From a virus: a stretch of 64,000 nucleotides of DNA. The position numbers and the translations under genes are program-made. The DNA is taken from IMG/VR virus record IMGVR_UViG_3300032334_000556, positions 38,517 to 102,516 of that record. The stretch is one strand, 5' to 3'. Of the stretch, positions 9,797 through 17,014 are shown piece by piece (within the stretch, counting starts at the first letter, position 1; each line of letters opens with the position of its first letter). The notes below the pieces were generated by a model. It was not told the DNA's origin. It saw nothing but the letters and a program-made list of their open reading frames with translations, and ran no database searches.

Positions 9797-10416
9797 GAGA
9801 TCCAATCATTCAACCAATATTTCCAACACCTATCTGTGTATCACAATTAGAACGTGACTTCACTGATGTGGAAAGAAAGTTTCTTGCTAAACAAAATAGC
9901 AAACAAACAAGAAATGTTGGCAACTCAATGAGCCACAACAATTATATTTTGAATGAGCCAGAGTTGGCAGATATCAAAAAAGAAATTGAAGATGTGTTGT
10001 TACAGTGGCGTGACAATATTATGGCACCAGCCCAAGACGATATAGAATTGTATATCACACAAAGTTGGATGAACTGGACACGTCCTGGCGAATGGCATCA
10101 CAAACATAATCATAGTAACAGTTATCTGTCTGGTGTGTTCTATATTGCTGCTGATGATACTAAAGATAAACTTGTGTTCATCAATGATACGTATCGTACA
10201 ATTAAAATTCAACACAAAGAAGTAAATCATTTCAACACAGAGACATGGGATTTCTCAACCAGAACAGGGCTGTTGTTGATTTTCCCAAGTTGGATGCAGC
10301 ATATGGTAGAAATTATACCAGAAGGAAATACTAAGACACGCATTAGTTTGGCATTTAATGTGTTTGTCAAAGGCACACTTGGTTCTAACAATTCACTTAC
10401 GGAGTTAAAATTATGA
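9793..10416 (+). CDS. 2-oxoglutarate/Fe(II) oxygenase-like protein
   Basis: The 207-residue protein has the double-stranded beta-helix pattern of the phage 2OG-Fe(II) oxygenase family: the His cluster EWHHKHNHSNSYLSG (residues 100-114), the distal His in FPSWMQHMVE (H170) and the substrate-binding Arg in TRISLAF (R183). Such enzymes hydroxylate proteins or small molecules; the substrate here is unknown. The gene is embedded in a coupled operon downstream of gp46. It is one of three different iron oxygenases in the window. Confidence 0.85.
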   Translation: MRDPIIQPIFPTPICVSQLERDFTDVERKFLAKQNSKQTRNVGNSMSHNNYILNEPELADIKKEIEDVLLQWRDNIMAPAQDDIELYITQSWMNWTRPGEWHHKHNHSNSYLSGVFYIAADDTKDKLVFINDTYRTIKIQHKEVNHFNTETWDFSTRTGLLLIFPSWMQHMVEIIPEGNTKTRISLAFNVFVKGTLGSNNSLTELKL

Positions 10417-10646
10417 CAGATGAATCAGCGATCGTTACCGCACCTATATACATTGATAGCAAAACACGATGGAAACAAGAACGTGAGTTGCGTAAAGCAA
10501 AGAAAAAAGCAAGAAAAGAAATCACACCACAAGTTGGTCCGAAAGCAGCAAAGAAACTTGTTAAGGAAGCAACCAAACGTGTGATGAAAAACAATAGTCA
10601 ACTACCAACGAAACCTGTTGTGAAAGCAGCAGCGAGAGGAGCATAA
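10413..10646 (+). CDS. Small basic hypothetical protein
   Basis: This 77-residue, strongly basic protein has a central helix rich in Lys, Arg and Ala (WKQERELRKAKKKARKE). It starts 4 bases inside the upstream gene and its stop overlaps the next start (TAATG). Nucleic-acid binding is possible from charge only. Confidence 0.65.
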   Translation: MTDESAIVTAPIYIDSKTRWKQERELRKAKKKARKEITPQVGPKAAKKLVKEATKRVMKNNSQLPTKPVVKAAARGA

Positions 10647-10951
10647 TGATACGTATTATTAAATTAATGACAGGCGAAGAAATTATTGGTGATGTGTCAG
10701 CACAACCAACAGGTGTTGTTGAAATCAAATCACCAATGATACTCGCACCAGCCCAAGATGAAATGAGTGGAAAAGTCAAACTGAATTTCCTTCCATATGC
10801 TGCATATGGAATTCCAGACAAAACAATTGGCATCTACCCACATGCTATTGCTGCTGACTATGAGCCAACTCCTGATCTGGCCAATCACTATAATACATCA
10901 TTTGGTAGCGGAATTCAAATCGTACCATCAATGCAAGGATTGAAGTTATGA
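10646..10951 (+). CDS. Sm-like small barrel protein
   Basis: This 101-residue protein has the pattern MIRIIKLMTGEEIIGDVS, then a hydrophobic strand and a Pro-containing strand (KSPMILAPAQ), typical of phage Sm/LSm-like modules. The ATG overlaps the upstream stop and follows a GGAG. It may bind RNA like Hfq, but this is inference. The first 15 residues resemble the start of the 5603 protein (VIRMNTGE). Confidence 0.6.
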   Translation: MIRIIKLMTGEEIIGDVSAQPTGVVEIKSPMILAPAQDEMSGKVKLNFLPYAAYGIPDKTIGIYPHAIAADYEPTPDLANHYNTSFGSGIQIVPSMQGLKL

Positions 10952-11169
10952 TATCAGAACGCATAAGTGTTAATTGCTGGACAGTTGTTGTTGAGGAAGA
11001 TCCAGAAACGAAAGATCTCGTTATCCCACTCAGTCCAGACATGCTTGAGGTACTTGGCTGGGCAGAAGGCGACACACTCGTATGGGAAATTGTGCGTGGC
11101 GAAAATGAAACCAATCAAGTAATCCTATCTAAAAAAGAAGCAACCCCACAGGAGAAAACAGATGAATGA
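10948..11169 (+). CDS. AbrB-like small protein
   Basis: The 73-residue acidic protein contains PLSPDMLEVLGWAEGDTLVW (residues about 27-46), which matches the swapped-hairpin pattern of AbrB/SpoVT-type proteins (short strand, helix entry, LGW.EGD). Such proteins often bind DNA, though phage versions are not characterised here. It is coupled to its neighbours by 4-base and 8-base overlaps. Confidence 0.6.
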   Translation: MISERISVNCWTVVVEEDPETKDLVIPLSPDMLEVLGWAEGDTLVWEIVRGENETNQVILSKKEATPQEKTDE

Positions 11170-11419
11170 TAGCACAAAACAGCTGGTTGATTCAATCATA
11201 TTAGAAAACCCTTTCGATGGCACATATGATAAGACACCAACACAGATCTCACCACTAACATTAAGAGAGCAAGAATCACAAGCCATCTTGAGTATTGGTC
11301 TTGGTCTTCAGCGTTATAAAGCAGCACTAGAAATTGCTCTTGATGCATTGAATCACACTAGTGATGAGATGAAGCGTGAGATGGCAATTCAAATGATTGA
11401 AGAATTATTGGCTGAATAA
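11162..11419 (+). CDS. Hypothetical helical protein
   Basis: This 85-residue protein is mostly helical after residue 40 and ends with an acidic Met-rich helix. GGAGAAAACAG precedes the ATG and the gene is in the same overlapping chain. No domain is recognised. Confidence 0.6.
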   Translation: MNDSTKQLVDSIILENPFDGTYDKTPTQISPLTLREQESQAILSIGLGLQRYKAALEIALDALNHTSDEMKREMAIQMIEELLAE

Positions 11420-11420
11420 A

Positions 11421-11744
11421 ATGCCAAACGTATATAGACTAAAGGAATGTCCTTCGTGTGGTGCGGAGCACAGGAAACGTGGTCCATATTGTTCACGTAG
11501 TTGTGGTAACAAACGCACCTATACGGAAGAACAGAAAGAAGTCAAACGTGCTGCGCAACGCAAGCACATGAATAGCGAAACCGAAGTAGCCGAAAGGCAA
11601 CGCTGGCTCATCACACAGCAACGCAGGGCTGACGGCAAAACAGAAGCACAGCTGTATGCCGAGATGGAGGAATACGGAGTGGTGCCCCCAAGCGACATTG
11701 GCTTCAGCTATGAGAAGGACGCTGATGGCGACATCTGGACGTAA
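11421..11744 (+). CDS. Small zinc-ribbon-like protein
   Basis: The 107-residue protein begins with CPSC and later CSRSC, an N-terminal zinc ribbon (residues 10-30), followed by a long charged helix. The frame is open to a TTG at 11397, but the ATG at 11421 gives a natural N terminus. Base composition becomes more GC-rich towards the end, unlike the preceding genes, which may mark the border of the accessory region. Confidence 0.6.
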   Translation: MPNVYRLKECPSCGAEHRKRGPYCSRSCGNKRTYTEEQKEVKRAAQRKHMNSETEVAERQRWLITQQRRADGKTEAQLYAEMEEYGVVPPSDIGFSYEKDADGDIWT

Positions 11745-11774
11745 AAAAACCTAAGCAAATCAATGACTTACAAT

Positions 11775-11798
11775 AACCCTACCGAGTGTAGGGTTTTT
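11775..11798 (+). terminator. Hairpin terminator of a promoter cassette
   Basis: AACCCTAC pairs with GTAGGGTT across a 5-base loop and is followed by a T run. It is the first copy of a hairpin reused in front of many accessory promoters. Confidence 0.75.
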
Positions 11799-11810
11799 CA
11801 CATTTAGTGC

Positions 11811-11839
11811 TTGCTATAAATTCCGAATTCAGGCATAAT
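11811..11839 (+). promoter_or_regulatory. Sigma70-type promoter (cassette copy 1)
   Basis: TTGCTA, a 17-base spacer containing TTCCGAATTCAGG, and CATAAT. The -35 is one step from consensus and the spacer text is shared with other copies. Confidence 0.75.
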
Positions 11840-11872
11840 TACTTTATTGTGATTGAAAACGAAAGGAAAAAA

Positions 11873-12109
11873 ATGACTGAATTCGAAAAAAACTGCTACG
11901 GTATGACTCAAGATGACATCCGTGAGCAATACATGAATAGCATCACTGCTAAGTTGTCTGGTCTTGAAATGGTTGCGATGGGTGTCCTGTCCGATGCTCA
12001 AGAATTGATGTCCTTCGGTCATGCTCAAGCAACTGACCAAGCTCGTAAGAATATCAATATCGCAAAATTTATTTTGTGTGAAATGATGGAAGCAAAGGAA
12101 ACTGTATGA
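11873..12109 (+). CDS. Small hypothetical protein
   Basis: The open frame runs through the promoter, so I start at the ATG 34 bases after the -10, preceded by GAAAGGAAAA. The 78-residue product is helical and Met-rich (GLEMVAMGVLSDAQELMSFG). It is coupled to the next gene by ATGA. No function is recognised. Confidence 0.65.
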   Translation: MTEFEKNCYGMTQDDIREQYMNSITAKLSGLEMVAMGVLSDAQELMSFGHAQATDQARKNINIAKFILCEMMEAKETV

Positions 12110-12315
12110 AATACCTTGTCGTTGTGAATGGTGTGTCTTTTTACGCATCTGGTGCTGCCATCAAACGTGGCGTCGGAAACTCAGTCGGTGTTAACACTGT
12201 CGTGCGCCAGCTGTTTGAAAACATGTTCAACGCAGTGGGCATCGGTTCAACGATGCATGTTTACGATCACAAGATGAATCGTGTTTCGTATGATGTTCAA
12301 ATTTCAAAGGTTTAA
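12106..12315 (+). CDS. Small hypothetical protein
   Basis: This 69-residue, mildly basic protein begins MKYLVVVNGVSFYASG and looks like a compact alpha/beta fold. Its start overlaps the previous stop. No recognised domain. Confidence 0.6.
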   Translation: MKYLVVVNGVSFYASGAAIKRGVGNSVGVNTVVRQLFENMFNAVGIGSTMHVYDHKMNRVSYDVQISKV

Positions 12316-12317
12316 TC

Positions 12318-12797
12318 ATGAGTAAAGTTTCCCCAGAAAAACAGGCTGTGTATAACGCAACGTACAGAGCAAAAAACAAAGAGAAAATTAGAGAGTACCA
12401 GCGTAAACATCGTGAGGAAAACAAAGAAAAGTACCGAGAGTACAGCCGAGCAACCAGACTCAAAGCCGAGACTGACCCAGTTCGGTTTGTTGACTTAATG
12501 TTCAGAGGAATGCTTGATCGCTCACGCAAAAAGAATCGCGAGATGACTGTTGATCGTGAGTACCTGTTGAAGTTGTTGGAAAAATCCAAAGGTAAGTGTG
12601 CGTTGTCAGGACTACCGATGACTATGAAAGTATACGACCCCTATCGTGCTTCGCCAGACAGAAAAGACAGCAGAAAAGGATACGTAAAAGGTAATATTCA
12701 TTTCGTTGCTGCTTGTGTGAACATAGCGAAAAGTGACTTGAACACAAAAGATTTTGTAAAAATGTGCAAGGCAGTTGCCGCAAACGCAAGGACATAA
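12318..12797 (+). CDS. HNH-type homing endonuclease-like protein
   Basis: The 159-residue protein has a highly charged N-terminal helix (residues 10-50, Lys/Arg/Glu/Tyr-rich) and a C-terminal module with CALSGLPM, DRKDSRKGYVKGNIHFV and a following VNIAKSDL. The C..SG, D.KD...GY..GN and N..K pattern is that of phage HNH endonucleases of the kind that spread as free-standing homing genes. One usual Cys pair is incomplete, so activity is uncertain. Confidence 0.65.
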   Translation: MSKVSPEKQAVYNATYRAKNKEKIREYQRKHREENKEKYREYSRATRLKAETDPVRFVDLMFRGMLDRSRKKNREMTVDREYLLKLLEKSKGKCALSGLPMTMKVYDPYRASPDRKDSRKGYVKGNIHFVAACVNIAKSDLNTKDFVKMCKAVAANART

Positions 12798-12798
12798 C

Positions 12799-13038
12799 AT
12801 GGGAACACTAGCAGATTATTTTAACAACAAAGCATACCAGCCTGTTTATGAATTCGGCGCACGTGTGTTTGGTCGCTATCAAGGAATTCCTTTCGTTGGC
12901 ACCGTAGGTAGTGATGACATCCGCAGCACCGATGATGGTCCAATTTTGACTGTTACGCTTGACCTGCCCATGAAGTATGAAGGTAGCTATCGCTCAGTGA
13001 TTATCGTCAAGCACGCTGATGTAAAACCCTACAGGTAG
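12799..13038 (+). CDS. Small hypothetical protein
   Basis: AAGGA lies 6 bases before the ATG at 12799, which I prefer to the in-frame start 24 bases upstream. The 79-residue protein is beta-rich (ARVFGRYQGIPFVGTVGSDD) and may be a small barrel. Its last codons form the first arm of the next terminator hairpin. Confidence 0.65.
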   Translation: MGTLADYFNNKAYQPVYEFGARVFGRYQGIPFVGTVGSDDIRSTDDGPILTVTLDLPMKYEGSYRSVIIVKHADVKPYR

Positions 13039-13045
13039 TAGGGTT
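13025..13045 (+). terminator. Hairpin of a promoter cassette
   Basis: AACCCTAC/GTAGGGTT with a short loop, overlapping the end of the upstream coding sequence. There is no long T tract, so termination may be weak. Confidence 0.6.
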
Positions 13046-13060
13046 ATCCGAATAAAGTGG

Positions 13061-13089
13061 TTGACATTAATTCGGAATTCAGGTATACT
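13061..13089 (+). promoter_or_regulatory. Sigma70-type promoter (cassette copy 2)
   Basis: TTGACA, 17-base spacer with TTCGGAATTCAGG, TATACT. Confidence 0.8.
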
Positions 13090-13122
13090 TACTGTATGAT
13101 AAATGAAAATGTGATTAAAAAA

Positions 13123-13368
13123 ATGGGTGCCCTGAGTGGTTGGGCTGGTATGGTTCTGATTCACAGTGCTACGCTGCCAACTACCCTTGGTGTGATTCTT
13201 GGTTATTCAGACAGGACTCCACCGATTAGCATGGTTGTGCTAGTCTGGACTGGTTTGATGTTGTTCTTGTTTAGAGCGATCGTCCAAAAAGACACACTCT
13301 ATATCGTGTCAAACGCTGTTGGGTTTTTCTTCAACAGTATCCTGTTGGCTTTGATAGTTTTTAAGTAA
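13123..13368 (+). CDS. Small membrane protein
   Basis: The 81-residue protein has about three hydrophobic segments (GWAGMVLIHSATLPTTLGVI, MVVLVWTGLMLFLFRAIV and AVGFFFNSILLALIVF), so it is an integral membrane protein. The start is uncertain: an in-frame ATG at 13096 sits at the expected transcription start and would be leaderless, while 13123 is the more conventional choice but lacks a clear ribosome binding site. Function unknown. Confidence 0.6.
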   Translation: MGALSGWAGMVLIHSATLPTTLGVILGYSDRTPPISMVVLVWTGLMLFLFRAIVQKDTLYIVSNAVGFFFNSILLALIVFK

Positions 13369-13377
13369 AGGTAGAAA

Positions 13378-13620
13378 ATGATTACTCGTGAATTTTTGGC
13401 TGGTTTTAACTTCCGTATTATGACCCGAAACGACCTGCTGGGTTTTTCTGGTTGCGAATCCCCTGTGCCCCTGATCGCCGAAAACGACCAGTATCTGGTC
13501 ATCATTGACGGATCGGTTTGCGAGGTTTACGGTGAGGATCCAAGCGAAGGACCACTGGCGACCTGTGCCGATATCGTAGGGTTGCCATATTCGTCTAACC
13601 CAAACCCCTACCAGCGATAA
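13378..13620 (+). CDS. Small hypothetical protein
   Basis: This 80-residue acidic protein follows AAGGTAGAAA. It contains several Cys and a central strand-rich part (DQYLVIIDGSVCEVYGED). Its C terminus runs into the next hairpin. No function recognised. Confidence 0.6.
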   Translation: MITREFLAGFNFRIMTRNDLLGFSGCESPVPLIAENDQYLVIIDGSVCEVYGEDPSEGPLATCADIVGLPYSSNPNPYQR

Positions 13621-13625
13621 GGTTA
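13603..13625 (+). terminator. Imperfect hairpin of a promoter cassette
   Basis: AACCCCTA pairs imperfectly with TAAGGTT. It is a degenerate copy of the cassette hairpin. Confidence 0.45.
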
Positions 13626-13638
13626 TTTCCGAAACTGC

Positions 13639-13667
13639 TTGCTATAAATTCCGAATTCAGGTATACT
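13639..13667 (+). promoter_or_regulatory. Sigma70-type promoter (cassette copy 3)
   Basis: TTGCTA, 17-base spacer with ATTCCGAATTCAGG, TATACT; nearly identical to copy 1. Confidence 0.75.
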
Positions 13668-13703
13668 TACTGTATTGAAATTGATAAAGAAAAGGAAATA
13701 AAA

Positions 13704-13895
13704 ATGACTAAGATCCCTCGTAATGTGTTGTCTGTGACTGTTGAAAATGGCGTTACAGTGACTGTGTACAAACCACGCAAGACCCCCAAGTCTGGCTGGA
13801 TGTCTGGTAAAACGACTCGCTCGGCTTCCACAGGTACATCTGGCTTTGCTGTTGGTTTCCCACGTAAAACTACCTTTTCTGGTCCACAGGCATAA
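13704..13895 (+). CDS. Small basic hypothetical protein
   Basis: This 63-residue, basic, Ser/Thr/Gly-rich protein follows AAAGGAAATAAAA. The C-terminal half (KTPKSGWMSGKTTRSASTGT) looks disordered. No function recognised. Confidence 0.6.
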   Translation: MTKIPRNVLSVTVENGVTVTVYKPRKTPKSGWMSGKTTRSASTGTSGFAVGFPRKTTFSGPQA

Positions 13896-13915
13896 CCCTA
13901 CAAGTTGTAAGGTTA
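13892..13915 (+). terminator. Hairpin of a promoter cassette
   Basis: AACCCTACA pairs with TGTAAGGTT with one mismatch and a tiny loop. Confidence 0.5.
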
Positions 13916-13928
13916 TTTCCGAAAATGC

Positions 13929-13957
13929 TTGACGGAAATTCGGTTTTTTAGTATACT
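13929..13957 (+). promoter_or_regulatory. Sigma70-type promoter (cassette copy 4)
   Basis: TTGACG, 17-base spacer with ATTCGGTTTTTTAG, TATACT. Confidence 0.75.
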
Positions 13958-13993
13958 TACTCTATTGAAATTAAAAATGAAAGTGAGAAAAAA

Positions 13994-14122
13994 ATGACTA
14001 AATTGGTAATCGGTTTTATCCTTGGTGTGGTTGTGTCTACTATCGGTTTCGCTGGTGTGGCACGTGTGCTTGATCGTTGCGTTGACACAGTCAAGACAAC
14101 CAGCTATGAATTGTCACGTTAA
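13994..14122 (+). CDS. Small single-pass membrane protein
   Basis: The 42-residue product starts MTKLVIGFILGVVVSTIGFA, a single transmembrane helix at the N terminus, followed by a short polar tail. Its own promoter and a purine-rich leader (GAGAAAAAA) support expression. It could be a signal-anchored inner-membrane peptide. Function unknown. Confidence 0.6.
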   Translation: MTKLVIGFILGVVVSTIGFAGVARVLDRCVDTVKTTSYELSR

Positions 14123-14137
14123 TTTTTGGAGATGAGT

Positions 14138-14497
14138 ATGTTGAGTTGGAATGAAATGTCCCCTGTTGAGCAAGCCCAGTGTCAGTATTGGGATATGTAC
14201 AAGGATGCGTATGGCGTCCGTCCTCGTGGCATCGACACTACCGAGTGGTCGCTTGAGCAGTTTGAGCAAGAGTTTGAACGACTCGCCACTACCATTCAGC
14301 GCAACTACGCTGATGAGCAGGTAGCGCAAGAAGCAGCAGCCCATGACTTTGAGATGCGCATGCAGAATTTGATGATGAGCGGAGCCAAGTCCTATGAGAT
14401 GGCATTGCGTTGGGTACACGAAGCCGAAGGTAGCGATGGCGACGATGAGTACCTGTGCTTTTTGGTTGGTCTGCCCTATGGCTACTTCCGTAAATAA
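14138..14497 (+). CDS. Small acidic hypothetical protein
   Basis: The 119-residue, strongly acidic helical protein is rich in Glu and Gln. The frame is open to a TTG at 14126, but GGAG is best spaced for the ATG at 14138. No domain recognised. Confidence 0.6.
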   Translation: MLSWNEMSPVEQAQCQYWDMYKDAYGVRPRGIDTTEWSLEQFEQEFERLATTIQRNYADEQVAQEAAAHDFEMRMQNLMMSGAKSYEMALRWVHEAEGSDGDDEYLCFLVGLPYGYFRK

Positions 14498-14518
14498 CCC
14501 TACGGACAGTAAGGTTAT
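14494..14518 (+). terminator. Hairpin of a promoter cassette
   Basis: ATAACCCTAC pairs with GTAAGGTTAT with one mismatch. Confidence 0.55.
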
Positions 14519-14531
14519 ACGTAGGTAGTGA

Positions 14532-14560
14532 TTGACATTAATTCGGAATTCAGGTATACT
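14532..14560 (+). promoter_or_regulatory. Sigma70-type promoter (cassette copy 5)
   Basis: TTGACA, 17-base spacer with TTCGGAATTCAGG, TATACT; the same text as copy 2. Confidence 0.82.
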
Positions 14561-14596
14561 TACGGTATTGAAATTGATAAAGAAAGGTAGTTAATT

Positions 14597-14755
14597 ATGC
14601 GTGGTTCTATTCGTGCTGGTGTGGGTTTCTTAGTGACTTTCGGTGCTGTTGGTGGCATGGACACCTGTACCGATGCCCAGCTGTTGCCCCTGTTGCTGGT
14701 TGCCTTGGTCGGTCTGGCTATCCTGGCATCTGGCGTAAAGGCAATGAACCAATAA
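14597..14755 (+). CDS. Small two-pass membrane protein
   Basis: The 52-residue product has two hydrophobic helices (GVGFLVTFGAVGG and LLPLLLVALVGLAILASGV) joined by a polar turn with DTCTD. AAAGGTAG precedes the start. It has its own promoter and hairpin. A membrane role is likely; no family recognised. Confidence 0.65.
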   Translation: MRGSIRAGVGFLVTFGAVGGMDTCTDAQLLPLLLVALVGLAILASGVKAMNQ

Positions 14756-14773
14756 CCCTACTGTGAGTAGGGG
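14756..14773 (+). terminator. Hairpin of a promoter cassette
   Basis: CCCTAC pairs with GTAGGG over a 5-base loop right after the stop codon. Confidence 0.5.
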
Positions 14774-14788
14774 AATCGAATTTAGTGC

Positions 14789-14817
14789 TTGACGTAAATT
14801 CGGTTTTAAGGCATAAT
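14789..14817 (+). promoter_or_regulatory. Sigma70-type promoter (cassette copy 6)
   Basis: TTGACG, 17-base spacer with ATTCGGTTTTAAG, CATAAT, driving the AAA+ ATPase. Confidence 0.75.
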
Positions 14818-14853
14818 TACTATATTGACTTGATAATGAAGAAGGAACTGAAA

Positions 14854-15786
14854 ATGACTAAGAATACCGTGAAAACTACTGTGAATTTCGACAAAAACAC
14901 TGGCAAATATACCTGCCAAATCGGTGATGCTAAACCCTTCACCACTGGTAAAAAATCCCACATTGAGTGGAAATTTAAACAAGTGACAGGTATGGACTTG
15001 TCCTATGACGAAATCACTGCTGGTGCTGTTGAAGCCAAAGCCAAGAAAGACCAGCGTTTCGGTATCAACCAGCGTTTCGAGTTCGTTGAGCAACTCGTGT
15101 CTATGGTTGCTGATGGTGTTCAGCCCTCCGCAGTTATCACTGGTGAAGGTGGCTTGGGTAAAACCTATACTGTGACTAAGACTTTGGAAACCAAAGGTTA
15201 CACCGATATCTCTGACTTGGCTGAGTTTCAAGTAGGTAGCGTTGTGAGCATGCGTAAGTGCTTCCGTATGGTCAAGGGTTTCTCAACTGCTAAGGGTTTG
15301 TACCGCACTCTGTTCGAAAACAACAAGTCAATCGTTGTGTTTGATGACTGTGATGCTATTCTGAAAGACCCAGTTGCGTTGAACCTGTTGAAAGGTGCAC
15401 TTGACAGCTACGGCAAACGCATCATCAGCTGGAATGCTGACTTCAAAGATGAAGATCTGCCAAAGTCATTCAATTTTGAAGGTCGTGTTATTTTCATTAG
15501 CAACATGACTGAAGACAAAATTGACCAAGCCATCCGCTCACGTAGCATGATGATTGACTTGACTATGAGCACCGATCAGAAAATTGATCGTATGGAAACT
15601 ATCGCCCAGTCAGCTGAATTCCTGCCTGAGTACAGCAAGACAATCAAATCTGATGCTTTGGCTTTGATTCGTGAGATCAAGGACGACGTGAAGGAAATCT
15701 CGCTTCGTACCCTTATCGCTGTTAGCAAGGTTCGTGCTAGCAATGACAACTGGAAAGATCTTGCTACTTACATGTTGACTGCTTAA
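14854..15786 (+). CDS. AAA+ ATPase
   Basis: The frame is open through the promoter; the ATG at 14854 follows AAGGA by 7 bases and gives 310 residues. Walker A is GEGGLGKTY, Walker B is IVVFDDCDAI, and sensor 1 is FISNM; an arginine-bearing SRSMMIDL follows. The N-terminal 70 residues form a small separate domain. It resembles phage AAA+ proteins of unknown target. It is the first of three AAA+ proteins in the accessory zone (also 20431 and 24609). Confidence 0.85.
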   Translation: MTKNTVKTTVNFDKNTGKYTCQIGDAKPFTTGKKSHIEWKFKQVTGMDLSYDEITAGAVEAKAKKDQRFGINQRFEFVEQLVSMVADGVQPSAVITGEGGLGKTYTVTKTLETKGYTDISDLAEFQVGSVVSMRKCFRMVKGFSTAKGLYRTLFENNKSIVVFDDCDAILKDPVALNLLKGALDSYGKRIISWNADFKDEDLPKSFNFEGRVIFISNMTEDKIDQAIRSRSMMIDLTMSTDQKIDRMETIAQSAEFLPEYSKTIKSDALALIREIKDDVKEISLRTLIAVSKVRASNDNWKDLATYMLTA

Positions 15787-15809
15787 TAAGAACAAGGGAG
15801 GAAAGTGAT

Positions 15810-15908
15810 ATGAAACAAAAGAAAACATTGGGACAGCTGTTACGCAAACGACTGGGCTTGAAACCTACATTGGGACAGCTCTTGCGCTTGCGTCTGATGG
15901 GACTGTGA
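15810..15908 (+). CDS. Micropeptide with a tandem repeat
   Basis: A GGGAGG site 8 bases upstream supports translation of this 32-residue, very basic peptide. It consists of two near-identical units, TLGQLLRKRLGLK and TLGQLLRLRLMGL, each an amphipathic helix. It sits between the ATPase and a terminator. It could be a membrane- or RNA-binding peptide; no family is recognised. Confidence 0.55.
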   Translation: MKQKKTLGQLLRKRLGLKPTLGQLLRLRLMGL

Positions 15909-15944
15909 GCAGCCAAACCAATCTGTGGTATCGGCTGTTTTTTT
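15909..15944 (+). terminator. Intrinsic terminator after the AAA+ operon
   Basis: AGCC/GGCT and inner ACCA/TGGT pair to form an interrupted stem, followed by seven T. Confidence 0.8.
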
Positions 15945-15958
15945 AATAAGGAAATAAC

Positions 15959-16165
15959 ATGACAAATTTTGATAAGAGACATGGAGGTGCGTTTGATCGT
16001 GGTTCGGCTGACAGTTATTATCGTCGCCCACGTGATCCGCATTACTATGAGCAGGGAACAGCAACTAGCCCAAAAGTGACTGAACTGACAGAAGCAGAGG
16101 TTCATGCCTATAACGCTGGTTACGATTACAATGAAGAATACGGAGATAAAAAAGACTATGAGTAA
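15959..16165 (+). CDS. Conserved small phage protein (RHGG-FDRG type)
   Basis: The 68-residue protein has FDKRHGGAFDRGSADSYYRR at the N terminus, a central HYYEQG, and an acidic tail with YNAGYDYNEE. I recognise this as a recurring small protein of environmental phages with no assigned role. AAGGAAATAAC precedes the start. Confidence 0.75.
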   Translation: MTNFDKRHGGAFDRGSADSYYRRPRDPHYYEQGTATSPKVTELTEAEVHAYNAGYDYNEEYGDKKDYE

Positions 16166-16394
16166 CAATAAAGTTTATGTGTTGACTGAGAACACTGATG
16201 ACGGATATGCTGTTATCGGTGTATATGAAACCTATGAACTGGCTGAGCAGGAAAAGTTCGCCATTATTCGTGACTATTTTGACATTGACGAGATTGAAGT
16301 TGCAGATAAAGACCTTGATGACGAGGTGAGTGATTCAGTGACTTATGATATTGTTCAGCGTAGTGTTATTGGCAGTAGTGATCGCACTGGCTGA
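16158..16394 (+). CDS. Small hypothetical protein
   Basis: I use the ATG overlapping the previous stop rather than the upstream in-frame start. The 78-residue, acidic protein begins MSNNKVYVLTENTDDGYAVI and looks like a small alpha/beta module. Unknown role. Confidence 0.65.
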   Translation: MSNNKVYVLTENTDDGYAVIGVYETYELAEQEKFAIIRDYFDIDEIEVADKDLDDEVSDSVTYDIVQRSVIGSSDRTG

Positions 16395-16460
16395 AAACAG
16401 TGGTTTATGTTCGCCAATGTGGCAGTCGGTTTGATTTTTAATTTGTGGAGCCAGACAAAG

Positions 16461-16703
16461 ATGAGCAAAGATTCGGTAACAATAACAGGCGTAAATAAAA
16501 AGCAAATTAAATTGCTCGACAAGATGTGGTCTATTGATGGCTATGATGAGTACCTTTCCTGGAAGAGGGGTATATCTACTAGTGACCAACGTGAAGTTGA
16601 ATTGCTAGAGCAGCTGTTGTTGCTGAATGACATTGATAGTATTGCTGAGGAAGACCTTTCTGATGCGCAACAGTTGCTAATGACTTTCTCCATGGGAAAA
16701 TGA
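16461..16703 (+). CDS. Small hypothetical protein
   Basis: The ATG at 16461 follows GGAG by 10 bases and gives 80 residues; the open frame extends upstream to 16407. The product is acidic and helical with a Leu-rich block (VELLEQLLLLNDIDSI). Unknown function. Confidence 0.6.
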   Translation: MSKDSVTITGVNKKQIKLLDKMWSIDGYDEYLSWKRGISTSDQREVELLEQLLLLNDIDSIAEEDLSDAQQLLMTFSMGK

Positions 16704-16873
16704 TGAATACTATAATCACAACTGATATGAAATTTACAGTCGTCCCTTATAGAGAGCCAAAGAAGTCTGAGCGCACTTGGGCACCTCGCTCAATAATTAA
16801 CAAGTTGGGCAGGAAGGCAATCACTATTGGTCGCACTAAATGTGGTGTTGGTGGAGGAACACTAAGGAAGTGA
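16700..16873 (+). CDS. Small basic hypothetical protein
   Basis: This 57-residue basic protein starts at an ATG overlapping the previous stop (ATGA). The C terminus is Gly/Lys-rich (CGVGGGTLRK). Coupling to the upstream gene is the main support. Confidence 0.55.
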   Translation: MMNTIITTDMKFTVVPYREPKKSERTWAPRSIINKLGRKAITIGRTKCGVGGGTLRK

Positions 16874-16882
16874 TTCTGCAAT

Positions 16883-16889
16883 GGGGGGG
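16883..16889 (+). other. Seven-G homopolymer in a gene-free gap
   Basis: A run of seven G occurs between 16873 and the promoter at 16949 in an otherwise AT-rich genome. It is the first of several poly-G tracts in this area. Confidence 0.9.
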
Positions 16890-16948
16890 TATATATGCTA
16901 GTGCCTCATTGTGAAGCGAACAGCTGACCAATGTGTTCGGAAATTGAT

Positions 16949-16977
16949 TTGACAAATAATTATGAATGCTGTATAAT
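16949..16977 (+). promoter_or_regulatory. Sigma70-type promoter
   Basis: TTGACA, 17-base spacer, TATAAT: full consensus, preceded by TTCGGAAA as in the cassettes but with no hairpin. Confidence 0.85.
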
Positions 16978-17014
16978 AACAGTGTTGGGTTTGATAAAAG
17001 GAGAGTAATAGATT

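Noticed and set aside
11775-14817. CRISPR-like array from the repeated CCCTAC/TTCGGAATTC text
   Set aside because: Repeats are spaced by whole genes and match hairpin-promoter cassettes; there are no regular spacers or cas genes.
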